Source of the DNA: Natronococcus pandeyae
GTDB lineage: Archaea; Halobacteriota; Halobacteria; Halobacteriales; Natrialbaceae
Assembly: GCF_008122205.1 (NCBI RefSeq)
Contig: NZ_PHNJ01000001.1
Coordinates: 620,001-684,000, forward strand
Length of the DNA stretch: 64,000 nucleotides
Direction of reading: 5' to 3'
The translations under genes were made by a program, and so were the position numbers. A model generated the notes under the pieces. That model made no database searches, was not told the origin of the DNA, and worked only from the letters and a program-made list of their open reading frames with translations. Below are positions 35,264 through 43,180 of this stretch, piece after piece; within the stretch, counting starts at the first letter, position 1; every line of letters starts with the position of its first letter.

Positions 35264-35764
35264 ACTACAAATAAAGGATACAGCTATTGTTAAGATTGCC
35301 GGAAAGAACTGGACGTTTGAATTATTTTAGAACAAGTTATAATGAACACGAAATATTATATGTCCTTCCTATTATCATCTCTACACCTCTGTTCTGTGGA
35401 TTGACTTGATCGGCTTGTTATCAATAATGGGGGTGGTTCTACTGTCATCGTTAATCTGGCTTTGGACAGTGATTCGTAGTAATTGAAGCCTCAGACTGAT
35501 TTGCTACGACTTGAGACAGAACCAATCTCTGAGACTCTCGTCTCTGAGAACGCTGCTAGAAGCCGTCTTACTCCGCGATTTCGATCGATCCGCAGCAGGA
35601 ACATTTCCACTCGGTAGGCTCGAGTCTGATATGATCCTAACAGGTATTGAAATCGCGGTACAACGGATCGGTCGCTATTCGAACCCGGAGTATGAGCTCT
35701 GATCTGCATGTTGTGTTCATCTACTGCGGACGGAGAAAACTACGAGACAGCTCCGCTGTCTCCA
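35264..35764. other. AT-rich intergenic stretch; possible tiny hydrophobic frames
   Basis: About 500 nt with no full gene. Two short frames exist: ATG 35342 (20 residues) and an 18-codon hydrophobic frame starting near 35427 (MGVVLLSSLIWLW...). Neither has a clear promoter. The low GC continues from the lipoprotein gene and stops at the tRNA-derived repeats. Confidence 0.35.
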
Positions 35765-35788
35765 TGCGCGGACCGGGATTTGAACCCG
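35765..35788 (-). repeat. tRNA-Gly 3'-end duplicate (att-like), outer copy
   Basis: 24 nt identical to the tRNA-Gly 3' end at 36007 and inward (acceptor strand and T-arm half, GGATTTGAACCCG on the + strand). The match then stops and unrelated sequence follows. Partial tRNA 3' ends of this length are the usual mark of integrase-mediated insertion (attL/attR). Confidence 0.75.
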
Positions 35789-35853
35789 ACTGCGAGACGG
35801 TCGTCCTCACTCCGTTCGGACGCTGCGACTCGCGTGCTTCAAATCCCTATACG

Positions 35854-35889
35854 ATTTCTGCTGCTCGCGGTGTTGCTCGCAGCAGAAAT
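35854..35889. repeat. 11-bp perfect inverted repeat beside the second att copy
   Basis: ATTTCTGCTGC (35854-35864) and its complement GCAGCAGAAAT (35879-35889) are separated by 14 nt. The right arm runs straight into the tRNA-derived repeat at 35889. It could be a terminator, an integrase arm site or part of the scar. Confidence 0.6.
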
Positions 35890-35910
35890 GCGCGGACCGG
35901 GATTTGAACC
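35889..35910 (-). repeat. tRNA-Gly 3'-end duplicate (att-like), inner copy
   Basis: 22 nt identical to the tRNA-Gly 3' end, ending at GGATTTGAACC. It lies 124 nt from the outer copy and 118 nt from the intact tRNA. Both extra copies have the same orientation as the tRNA, forming a direct-repeat series. Confidence 0.75.
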
Positions 35911-36006
35911 ACCTGAAGACGGTCTCGCTCGTTTTACTCGCGAGCGTGCGTCTTCCGTAAATCTCCTCTATCACGCATTTTCTCCTCACGTCCGTTCGTC
36001 GAAAAG

Positions 36007-36077
36007 TGCGCGGACCGGGATTTGAACCCGGGCCATGAGCTTGGAAGGCTCAGGTCCTACCACTAGACCATCCGCGC
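36007..36077 (-). tRNA. tRNA-Gly (anticodon TCC)
   Basis: Read on the minus strand, a complete cloverleaf can be drawn: acceptor stem GCGCGGA/TCCGCGC with discriminator A, D-arm with AGTGGTAGG, anticodon stem TGAGC/GCTCA with loop CTTCCAA (anticodon TCC), and T-arm CCGGG-TTCAAAT-CCCGG. CCA is not encoded. Its 3' end is duplicated twice downstream (35889 and 35765). It lies 73 nt downstream of a methyltransferase gene on the same strand. Confidence 0.95.
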
Positions 36078-36150
36078 GCAGTCTCTGGTTTTCGCTCCTC
36101 GTTTAAGGCTCTTCCTTTTCGATCCGATCGGTGCGAGCCTTCCCCACATC

Positions 36151-36807
36151 TCAGCGCTCGGATCCGGCTACCGTCGCGTAACAGTTCCCGCTCGAGAGTT
36201 CCCACTCGAGCACCGTCAGATCGCTCGCCTCGAGGTCGGCCTCGAACTCGTCGGGCGCGTAGATGTGGTAGAACCGGTCGACGGCTTCGCCGCCGGGGAG
36301 GGTCCACTCGACGGTCGTGTCGAAGCCCTCGGTTTCGTCGAACTTGTCGTGAGCGGTCGACCAGGCGCTGACGAGCGCTCGGCCGTCCGAATCGAGCACG
36401 CGGGCGAGTTCGTCGAGGCTGTCCCGGCGGGCCGTCCGCGTCGGCAGGTGATGGAGTGTCGCGACGTAGACGGCGATATCGACGACGCCGTCAGCCAGCG
36501 GGAGCGTCGCAGCGTCGCCCTGGACCAGCGAGACGTCGAACTCGCGCTCGAGCGCTCGTTCCCGCCCGGTCTCGAGCAATCCGCGACTCACGTCGAGGCC
36601 GACGACGTGCTCGAGGCCTGCCCCGGCCAACAGTTCGGCGTGGCGGCAGTTACCACAGCCGAGATCGAGACCGACGGAGCCGCTGCGAAGCCGCCCCTCG
36701 TGACCCTCGACGAAGGTTTCGACTTCCGGCCAGGCGTACTCGCGGGTCGAAGCGAAGTGACTCGCGATCCGGTCGTACGTCTCCCGGACGGCTGTTCGAC
36801 GGTCCAT
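36151..36807 (-). CDS. SAM-dependent methyltransferase, Trm9/ALKBH8-like
   Basis: 218 residues, class I fold. Motif I is LDLGCGNCRHAELL, then VVGLDVSRGLL, VQGDAATLPLADGVVDIAVY and VATLHHLPTRTARRDSL with LARVLDSDGRALVSAWS. The 'GCGNCRH' and 'HHLPT..RR' signatures fit the Trm9/ALKBH8 group, which methylate wobble-uridine side chains of tRNA in eukaryotes. The archaeal substrate is unproven. ATG 36807 is chosen over an upstream in-frame start at 36978; a GCTTTTTGC box lies ~30 nt upstream. Confidence 0.85.
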   Translation of the reverse strand: MDRRTAVRETYDRIASHFASTREYAWPEVETFVEGHEGRLRSGSVGLDLGCGNCRHAELLAGAGLEHVVGLDVSRGLLETGRERALEREFDVSLVQGDAATLPLADGVVDIAVYVATLHHLPTRTARRDSLDELARVLDSDGRALVSAWSTAHDKFDETEGFDTTVEWTLPGGEAVDRFYHIYAPDEFEADLEASDLTVLEWELSSGNCYATVAGSER

Positions 36808-37076
36808 CTCGGTCGATCCGAGAGCGCGCGGGTGCAAAAAGCGTTCGCTACGGACCGATAGAGCGGTCGAAAACGACCGCGTGGCTCGGTCGCTTCGAGT
36901 GCCATCGAGACGGAACTGGCGAGTCGTTCGAGAATTGATTGAGCCTCTAGATGTTGATGGAACGGTAACAGACACCACGATTGCTTGTAAGACTCACACC
37001 GACTGACGGATATTTTGGAATGGTGACTAGTCGTGCGTTACGTTCATACGGCGGGAGCGCCAACCCACGGTACGGA

Positions 37077-37547
37077 ATGAGGCGCGAGCACTTCACGCTA
37101 GATGTCAGCAATGTCGACTGGGTCGAAACCGATGGCGAACCGTCGAAACCGTCGGTATCGATCGATTTTACCGGCCCAGCGACGGATCTCCGCGAGCGCC
37201 TGACCGGTCCTGACGGCGAGGTTCTCGAGGACACCGAAACCGACGCCGCGCTTCGGCTGCAGGGGTCGCTCGATTCGGACACCGACGGTGTCGTGAGTCT
37301 GGCCAACCGAACCACCGGCGAGTTCGTCCTCGAACTCAACGAGGATGCTAACGACGTCCTGAAGTTCATCCGAGCCGCCCGCGGCTACGGCGAACAGGAA
37401 CCGGACGACGAGGGTCTGTACGAGATTCGACTCCTGCTCGACGGCGACGAGTTCGTCAGCTACGACAAACAGACGTTCTTGGTCTACGACGAGGAGGGGA
37501 ACCTCCTCCGCAAACACAGTCTGATCCCGAGCGGTATCGAACTCTAA
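37077..37547 (+). CDS. Conserved haloarchaeal protein (DUF5793-like)
   Basis: 156 residues starting MRREHFTLDVSNVDWVETDG and containing PATDLRERLTGPDGEVLED. The C-terminus is beta-rich (YEIRLLLDGDEFVSYDKQTF and so on) and ends HSLIPSGIEL. I recall the family as DUF5793. Soluble; no motif suggests an activity. Start ATG 37077 fits the family N-terminus. Confidence 0.75.
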   Translation: MRREHFTLDVSNVDWVETDGEPSKPSVSIDFTGPATDLRERLTGPDGEVLEDTETDAALRLQGSLDSDTDGVVSLANRTTGEFVLELNEDANDVLKFIRAARGYGEQEPDDEGLYEIRLLLDGDEFVSYDKQTFLVYDEEGNLLRKHSLIPSGIEL

Positions 37548-37572
37548 TCCCGTCGAGCTGGAATCGACCGGC

Positions 37573-37604
37573 AATTATAAGTGTTTTAGGCACACCTAAA
37601 TCGA
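37573..37604 (+). promoter_or_regulatory. Promoter with DtxR/SirR-like metal box before the ABC ATPase
   Basis: A TATA-like AATTATAAG (37573-37581) is followed by the palindrome TTTTAGGCACACCTAAA (37584-37600), arms TTTAGG/CCTAAA. The ATG is at 37605. This matches the TTAGG...CCTAA pattern bound by DtxR-family metal regulators (Idr/SirR type) in haloarchaea. Its position between TATA box and start suits repression when iron or manganese is plentiful. Confidence 0.7.
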
Positions 37605-38807
37605 ATGTGCGCCGGCAGACGCCGGAGAGTCGATATGGGGAACGGACAACTACTCACGACGACGGCCGACGAACCGCAGCGGGAGACGCTGTCACCACAG
37701 TCTACGGACGATGTCGTCCTCGAACTCGAAGACGTCGCCAAACACTACGGCAGCGAGACCGTGATCTCGGATCTCTCGCTTTCCGTTCGCGACGGCGAAA
37801 TTCTCACGTTGCTCGGACCGTCCGGCTGCGGCAAGACGACGACCCTGCGACTCATCGCCGGACTCGAGAAACCGAACCAGGGCGATATCCACCTCCAGAA
37901 CGACCCCGTCGCCGGGAACGGTCGGTTCGTTCCCGCCGAGGAACGCGGTATCGGGGTCGTCTTTCAGGAGTTCGCCCTCTTTCCGCATCTCACTGCCCGG
38001 GAGAACGTCGCTTTCGGACTCCAGGACTGGTCCGAACCGGAACGTGAGGCTCGCGTCGCAGAACTGCTCGAACTCGTCGGCCTCGAGACACACGGCGAGG
38101 ATTACCCGGACGAACTCTCCGGCGGCCAACAGCAGCGGATCGCGCTCGCGCGATCACTCGCGCCCGAACCGGAGATGCTCTTGCTCGACGAACCGTTCTC
38201 GAATCTGGACGTCGATCTGCGCGTCGAGATGCGCGAGGAGGTTCGCCGGATCATCAAGCAGACGGGGGTCACCGCCATCTCCGTCACGCACGACCAGGAG
38301 GAGGCGATGTCGATCTCTGACCGCGTCGCCGTAATGAACGACGGGGATATCGAACAGATCGATACCCCCGAAGAGGTCTTTCAGCAGCCCGAGTCGCGGT
38401 TCGTTGCGGGATTTCTCGGCCACGCTAGCTTCCTCTCGGGTGCGGTTCGCGGGGATCACGTCGACACCGCGCTCGGACGGGTACTCCGCGACAACGTCAA
38501 CGGGCTCGCCGAACAGTACGACGGGACTACCGTCGACCTGCTCGTCAGACCGGACGACGTGACCGCCTTCCCGACCGAGGTAGCCGACACGGAAGCAGAC
38601 GGGACGGTCGTCTACCGGCGCTACCTCGGACCGACCGTCCTCTACCGCGTCGAACTCGACACCGGTGAGACCATCGAGTGCATGCACAACCACTCGGACC
38701 GGATCGATCTGGACGAGCGCGTCGCCGTTCGCGTCACCGCCGACCACGAACTCGCCTGGTTCCCGGCGGGTCAGCGGGACAGAAACCCGCAGGTCGCTTC
38801 GGACTGA
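37605..38807 (+). CDS. ABC transporter ATP-binding protein (FbpC/PotA type), orphan
   Basis: 400 residues. Walker A GPSGCGKTTTLRL, signature LSGGQQQRIALARS and Walker B MLLLDEPFSNLD are complete, followed by the H-loop SVTHDQEEAM. A ~120-residue C-terminal TOBE-type domain (RPDDVTAFPTEV..., YRRYLGPTVLYRVEL) is typical of Fe3+ and spermidine importers. No permease or binding-protein gene is adjacent, so it must partner with proteins encoded elsewhere. The metal box upstream points to iron or another metal. The downstream 38.9-39.6 kb gene is not obviously related. Confidence 0.88.
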   Translation: MCAGRRRRVDMGNGQLLTTTADEPQRETLSPQSTDDVVLELEDVAKHYGSETVISDLSLSVRDGEILTLLGPSGCGKTTTLRLIAGLEKPNQGDIHLQNDPVAGNGRFVPAEERGIGVVFQEFALFPHLTARENVAFGLQDWSEPEREARVAELLELVGLETHGEDYPDELSGGQQQRIALARSLAPEPEMLLLDEPFSNLDVDLRVEMREEVRRIIKQTGVTAISVTHDQEEAMSISDRVAVMNDGDIEQIDTPEEVFQQPESRFVAGFLGHASFLSGAVRGDHVDTALGRVLRDNVNGLAEQYDGTTVDLLVRPDDVTAFPTEVADTEADGTVVYRRYLGPTVLYRVELDTGETIECMHNHSDRIDLDERVAVRVTADHELAWFPAGQRDRNPQVASD

Positions 38808-38912
38808 TTGCCTCGGTTCTGTTCCCCAGCTGTTCTCGCGCTGTCTCGATACATCCCGCTCGAGCGGTGACGAACGAGCAGGTTGATGTGCTGATAGATT
38901 CGAACCGATAGC

Positions 38913-39572
38913 GTGCGTCTTCGCGATCACAGTCGATTTTCGAAACGGACTGCGGCCTACTGCGGGCTCGCTGCGCCACTCGTCGCGCTGAGTGCTATCG
39001 TCCTCGCGACCGTTCTCGCTACACCCGAGACGTTCACCTGGCACGGACGTGCGCTCTCGGACATGGGCCGCCCCGGGACGAGGACGTTCCTGCTGTTCAA
39101 CGGCGGGCTGATCGCTGGTGGCCTCTTCGGAATCCCGTTTGCCTGGCGACTCTGGGTGACGAGTTTCGGACGGGTCGAACGACTGGGAGTCGTCCTCCTC
39201 GTGACGTCGGTCGTCGGTATGATCGGCGTCGGTGTCTTTTTTCTCGGACACACGGAGTACTACCTCGAGCGGAATCTCCACTTTGCGGCCGCGCTAACGT
39301 TCTTCGGCGTGGCGCCGTTTGCACAGTGGGTCTACGGCACCGGTCAGGTTCTCGACGGCGCGCGAGGACTCGGCCTGCTCTCGATCTGGTTCGGTATCGT
39401 TCATCCCGTCACGTGGCTGGTCTGGCTGGTGTCTCGGGCCGGCACGACGGATTCCTGGGCGTGGTTCGCCGTCCCCGAGTTCGTCGCCGCGCTCGCGTTT
39501 GGCGGCTGGATCCTCGTCCTCGCTGGCGATTTGCACCTCGCCGATACCGAAGGGAGGGAATCGCACGACTGA
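38913..39572 (+). CDS. DUF998-family membrane protein
   Basis: 219 residues with six membrane segments. The opening CGLAAPLVALSAIVLATVLA and ALSDMGRPGTRTFLLFNGGL fit the DUF998 family, whose function is unknown. The C-terminus ends with an acidic tail (DTEGRESHD). The start codon is GTG 38913. It lies 105 nt after the ABC ATPase in the same direction but with no shared motif. Confidence 0.78.
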   Translation: MRLRDHSRFSKRTAAYCGLAAPLVALSAIVLATVLATPETFTWHGRALSDMGRPGTRTFLLFNGGLIAGGLFGIPFAWRLWVTSFGRVERLGVVLLVTSVVGMIGVGVFFLGHTEYYLERNLHFAAALTFFGVAPFAQWVYGTGQVLDGARGLGLLSIWFGIVHPVTWLVWLVSRAGTTDSWAWFAVPEFVAALAFGGWILVLAGDLHLADTEGRESHD

Positions 39573-39641
39573 GCGCCCCTATCCTGCTTTGCGATCGATC
39601 GGCACACAACGCTTAAATTGAAACCGTTCCTACACGCGTCT

Positions 39642-39920
39642 ATGCATAAAGACGAACTCCTCGAGCTCCACGAAGAACTCGTCGTCATCATGGAATACTT
39701 TTCGGAGCGCGAGGAGGTCAACGAGACGCTGTTCGAGCCGTACCGCCAGCTCGATGTCGACCCCTCGCACGTCCACAAATCGAAGAGCGAACACAAACAC
39801 GCCGTCTTCGTCCTCGGGAACGCGCTTGCGAAGGCGATGAGCGAAGACGAGTTCTCGAGTGCCGGCCGGATCGGCAAGCGCATGAAAGAGCTGGCCGAAG
39901 ACGCCGAGTCGAAAATATAG
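39642..39920 (+). CDS. UPF0058 family protein
   Basis: 92 residues, all helical: MHKDELLELHEELVVIMEYF, then LDVDPSHVHKSKSEHKHAVF and a charged end. This is a small conserved euryarchaeal family of unknown function. TATA-like GCTTAAATT at about 39611 is ~30 nt before ATG 39642. Length and composition are normal for the family. Confidence 0.88.
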   Translation: MHKDELLELHEELVVIMEYFSEREEVNETLFEPYRQLDVDPSHVHKSKSEHKHAVFVLGNALAKAMSEDEFSSAGRIGKRMKELAEDAESKI

Positions 39921-39973
39921 GCGAACGAGAATCTAGGCGAAACGTATTTGTCCCGGATCCCGCATGTTTGACT

Positions 39974-42406
39974 ATGGACTCGCGCACGCAAGAGCGCGTC
40001 GAACAATGGGATTCTCGTGCCTTCAGCGGCGGATACGACGGGCTCCGGGATCTCGTTGCTTCTGACTTTTCGGGCGCCGTTACCGCGGCTGGATCCTGGC
40101 TCTTTCTGCTCAACGGTCGCATCGTCGGCACCGTCGGCGGTGCCGTCGAGGACTTCGAGAACGAATCGGGAACTCGCTACGAGGCACCACACCCTTCGCT
40201 GCCGTTGCTCTGTGCGATGGAAGAACAGGGAGGCGAGACGAGGGCGAAGTACTACACGAACGAGACCCCGCTCCGCGAGGTCGACGAAACGCTCCAGAAC
40301 GGTTCGTTCACCGGCTACATCGAGTTGAGCGAGAACGTTCTCAGCGGGGACTACTACGTTATTTACTACGGCGGCCGGCGGATGGCTGCCGCCTATATCG
40401 GCAGCGCCGAGCGGTTGCTCACCGGCGACGAGGCGTTCGAGCGCGCGGCCGACGAGGTCGGGATCTACGAGGTGATCGACGTTGAGATCGAGGTCGCGGA
40501 CGTTCCCCGCTCGGATGACTCCACACCCGACTCGGACGCGACGGAGTCGATCGCCGGGACCGATGGACGTGACGAGACCGCTGAAACCGACGTCACCAGC
40601 GAGACCGACGTCACCGACGATACTGCCGAGACCGACGAGCAGCCGGCAACTGACAGCCAGCCACCGGAGCCGGAGGGAACGAGCGCGTCGAATCCGCAGA
40701 CCGATTCGGCGACGCCGGCCGCCAGTTCCGGCGCCGATTCGGCGTCGTTCGACGGTGAGACGTCGAACACCGCTTCGGGAATCACCACGGCCGACGAGGC
40801 CGAGACGAGTCAGGAGTCGCCGACGGGGATCACCGAGCCCGCCGACAGCGAGACGTCGAACGCGCCGGCCGACCCGAACGCGTCGGATCGTGTGAACGAC
40901 CGGGACGAGACCGTCGACCCGTCGGCGGATACCGCAACCGTCACCGGCGACACGACGGAGACGGATACCGACGAAACGAGTGCCGACGCCGACGAAACGA
41001 GTACGGACGCCGACGAATCGACGGCACCGGACACCGAGGCGAGCGACGGCGGGAGCACGCGGACGGATTCGTCGCCGGATCCCGAAGCAGTCGAGGCGGC
41101 GGCCAGAGAACTCGATCGACAGGACATCGACTGGATCGACGAGGACTCGGAGGGGGCAAAGCAGTCGGAGGATGCCGAACTCGAGGAGCGATTCGAGCAG
41201 GAAGAGCAGTGGCGCGAGACGCGAAGCATCCCGTCGATCGATCCGGACAACACCGCGGCGAGCGACGCGGCAACCTCCGTGAGCGGCTCCGGGCCATCCG
41301 GGCGAGAGGACGCTGCCGGGAATCGAACACAGACGGAATCGACGCAGTCGGCACCCTCGAACCCCGAGGAGGGACGCTCGAGTTCCCAGTCGCCACGCCA
41401 GCCCGATCGCACACAGCGTTCGGACGCCACGTCGACCGGAGCGGGGGCGGACGACGAGCGACGCGAGACGGCGGACCAGCAACTCGCGACGGTCGAGAAA
41501 CAGCGGAACGCGCTCCGGACGAAAGTCGAGAAACTCGAGACCGAACGCGATCAGCTCCGCTCGAAGAACCGGAAGCTGTCGTCGACCGTCGAGCAACTCC
41601 GGTCGCGCGTCGAGGAACTCGAGACGGAACTCGAGCGAGCCCGCGCTGCCACCGGGGCGGACCGAGAGCGAACCGCCGGCACGCAACTATCGCGCGAGGA
41701 GGCGCTGTCCGGGACGAACCTCTTCGTCCGGTACGCGTCGAAGAGTCAACCGACGCTCGACACGGCCCACGATGGGGGTGCCGACCGTAGCGAGGTCGAA
41801 CCGAACCTGCGGCTCGAGCACCACACCCAGTTCGACGAGTCCGATGTCGTCGTCGACGGCGACTCCTACGAGGACATGCTCACCTCGTCGATGGAGTATC
41901 GGTTCGTCGACTGGCTCACGTCGGTCGTCCTCTACGAGATTCGCGATACTGGCCACGCGGACGCGCTGGGCGACCTCTACGACGCAATTCCCCGGATCGA
42001 CCGCGCCGAACTCCACGCCTCGATCTCGCTCGAGGACGACGAGACCGAAGCGGTTCCCGATCAGGTCGGTTTCGACGTCGTCGCCTACGACAAGATGGGG
42101 AGTCCGCTCCTCGTCGCGAACCTGAACGACTCCCGGGAGCCGGCCTCGCAGGCGATGCTCGAGGAAATGGAGAAAGCCGCGTCGGCGGTCAAGGCGAACT
42201 ACCCCGACCTCGCGGCGGCGACCGTCGTCACCTCGAGTTACTTCGAGCCGGGCGCGCTCGAGGTCGTCGAGCAGGCGACCAGCGGCGGGTTCCTCAGCCG
42301 TGGCTCGCGGCTGAGCTACGTCAACCTCTCGCGAAAGCAGGGCTACCACCTCTGTCTGGCCGAATCGCGTTCGGAAGGGTTCCACATGAACGTCCCCGAA
42401 CTGTAA
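39974..42406 (+). CDS. Large haloarchaeal protein: sensor-like N-terminus, acidic linker, coiled coil, C-terminal domain
   Basis: 810 residues. Residues ~1-165 form a folded domain (WDSRAFSGGYDGLRDL, WLFLLNGRIVGTVGGAV, TGYIELSENVLSGDYYVIYY). Residues ~170-500 are a Thr/Asp/Glu/Ser low-complexity linker. A coiled coil runs ~504-560 (KVEKLETERDQLRSKNRKLS). The last ~235 residues form a second folded domain with EYRFVDWLTSVVLYEIRDT and GFDVVAYDKMGSPLLVANL. The spacing of the last motif recalls PD-(D/E)xK nucleases, but the Lys is missing, so catalysis is doubtful. It is a conserved haloarchaeal family I cannot name surely. ATG 39974 is preferred over TTG 39968. Confidence 0.78.
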   Translation: MDSRTQERVEQWDSRAFSGGYDGLRDLVASDFSGAVTAAGSWLFLLNGRIVGTVGGAVEDFENESGTRYEAPHPSLPLLCAMEEQGGETRAKYYTNETPLREVDETLQNGSFTGYIELSENVLSGDYYVIYYGGRRMAAAYIGSAERLLTGDEAFERAADEVGIYEVIDVEIEVADVPRSDDSTPDSDATESIAGTDGRDETAETDVTSETDVTDDTAETDEQPATDSQPPEPEGTSASNPQTDSATPAASSGADSASFDGETSNTASGITTADEAETSQESPTGITEPADSETSNAPADPNASDRVNDRDETVDPSADTATVTGDTTETDTDETSADADETSTDADESTAPDTEASDGGSTRTDSSPDPEAVEAAARELDRQDIDWIDEDSEGAKQSEDAELEERFEQEEQWRETRSIPSIDPDNTAASDAATSVSGSGPSGREDAAGNRTQTESTQSAPSNPEEGRSSSQSPRQPDRTQRSDATSTGAGADDERRETADQQLATVEKQRNALRTKVEKLETERDQLRSKNRKLSSTVEQLRSRVEELETELERARAATGADRERTAGTQLSREEALSGTNLFVRYASKSQPTLDTAHDGGADRSEVEPNLRLEHHTQFDESDVVVDGDSYEDMLTSSMEYRFVDWLTSVVLYEIRDTGHADALGDLYDAIPRIDRAELHASISLEDDETEAVPDQVGFDVVAYDKMGSPLLVANLNDSREPASQAMLEEMEKAASAVKANYPDLAAATVVTSSYFEPGALEVVEQATSGGFLSRGSRLSYVNLSRKQGYHLCLAESRSEGFHMNVPEL

Positions 42407-42535
42407 CGTCGGCCGTATTCTCACCGATTTCGCGGGATACCGCCCGGCGAGCGGCGACGCTCGCGCTGGATCGGACGGGATGTGAGCCGCCGTCCCGGGG
42501 GACCGTGACGGCGACAGACGGCGGAGAAAGAAACT

Positions 42536-42841
42536 CTATCCTTCGATTTCTGCGACGTCTTCGATCTTCATTCCGTCGAGTTTGTCGACGATGTCGTCGA
42601 TCTTGCCGTCGAGTTCGTCGACGAACTCGGCGGTGCGCTCGGTCTTGATCGCGCCCTGGCTCGAGGGCTCGATGAGGTTTTCCTCCTCGAGGACGCGCAG
42701 CGAGTAGCGGACCTTGTGGTGGGGGTACCCCGTCTCGTTCGACATCTTGACGATTCCGATGGGTTCGTTCTCGATAACCATCTTCAGGACCTGCAGATGT
42801 CGTTCCAGCATATCGACTTCCTTCTCTAGTCGGTCTATCAT
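42536..42841 (-). CDS. Small winged-helix regulator
   Basis: 101 residues: an N-terminal helix IDRLEKEVDMLERHLQVLKM, then a winged helix (IGIVKMSNETGYPHHKVRYSLR, EEENLIEPS) and a charged dimer helix (ELDGKIDDIVDKLDGMKIED). It is probably a DNA-binding dimer. TATA-like CTTTTAAAGG at about 42868 lies ~30 nt upstream of ATG 42841. Targets unknown. Confidence 0.8.
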   Translation of the reverse strand: MIDRLEKEVDMLERHLQVLKMVIENEPIGIVKMSNETGYPHHKVRYSLRVLEEENLIEPSSQGAIKTERTAEFVDELDGKIDDIVDKLDGMKIEDVAEIEG

Positions 42842-43180
42842 GGCATTTGTTAACTTGTCTTTGGGCCCTTTAAAAGTTACTCTCTGCGAATGAAACGACC
42901 ATTCTCAACTGAGTGCCAGTTCCTGTCAGTAGTTAACGCTTCCGATCGCGGAGATCTCACGCTAACGATCGTTGAAAATCGCTGATGCGGTCGCCCGTTC
43001 TCGCGTGATGGAACGCGTCGATGGACGGCGTTCACCGTTCTCACTGCACGGAAGTGGTCTCGTCGTCGCCTGCAGCGCCGACGAACCGGGGAAGATGTTC
43101 ACGTTCGTGAGTATTCAACGACGAATCTCCCCCGTCATACCGTAATCTGTTTATCGGCTGGGCAAGAATCCGCCGCTGTT
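42842..43180. promoter_or_regulatory. Intergenic region carrying two divergent promoters
   Basis: The left end holds the promoter of the winged-helix gene, the right end a TATA-like TGTTTATCGG (about 43147-43156) 25-30 nt before purA. Between them I see no gene, RNA or clear operator. Confidence 0.4.

Noticed and set aside
35647-36025. Plus-strand frames containing 'RGPGFEP' across the tRNA repeats
   Set aside because: The text is simply the translated tRNA 3' end; such frames are common annotation artefacts.
39401-41686. 761-codon antisense frame across the coiled-coil protein gene
   Set aside because: Low-complexity Arg/Gly/Ser translation caused by the Thr/Asp/Glu linker on the other strand; no promoter or homology.
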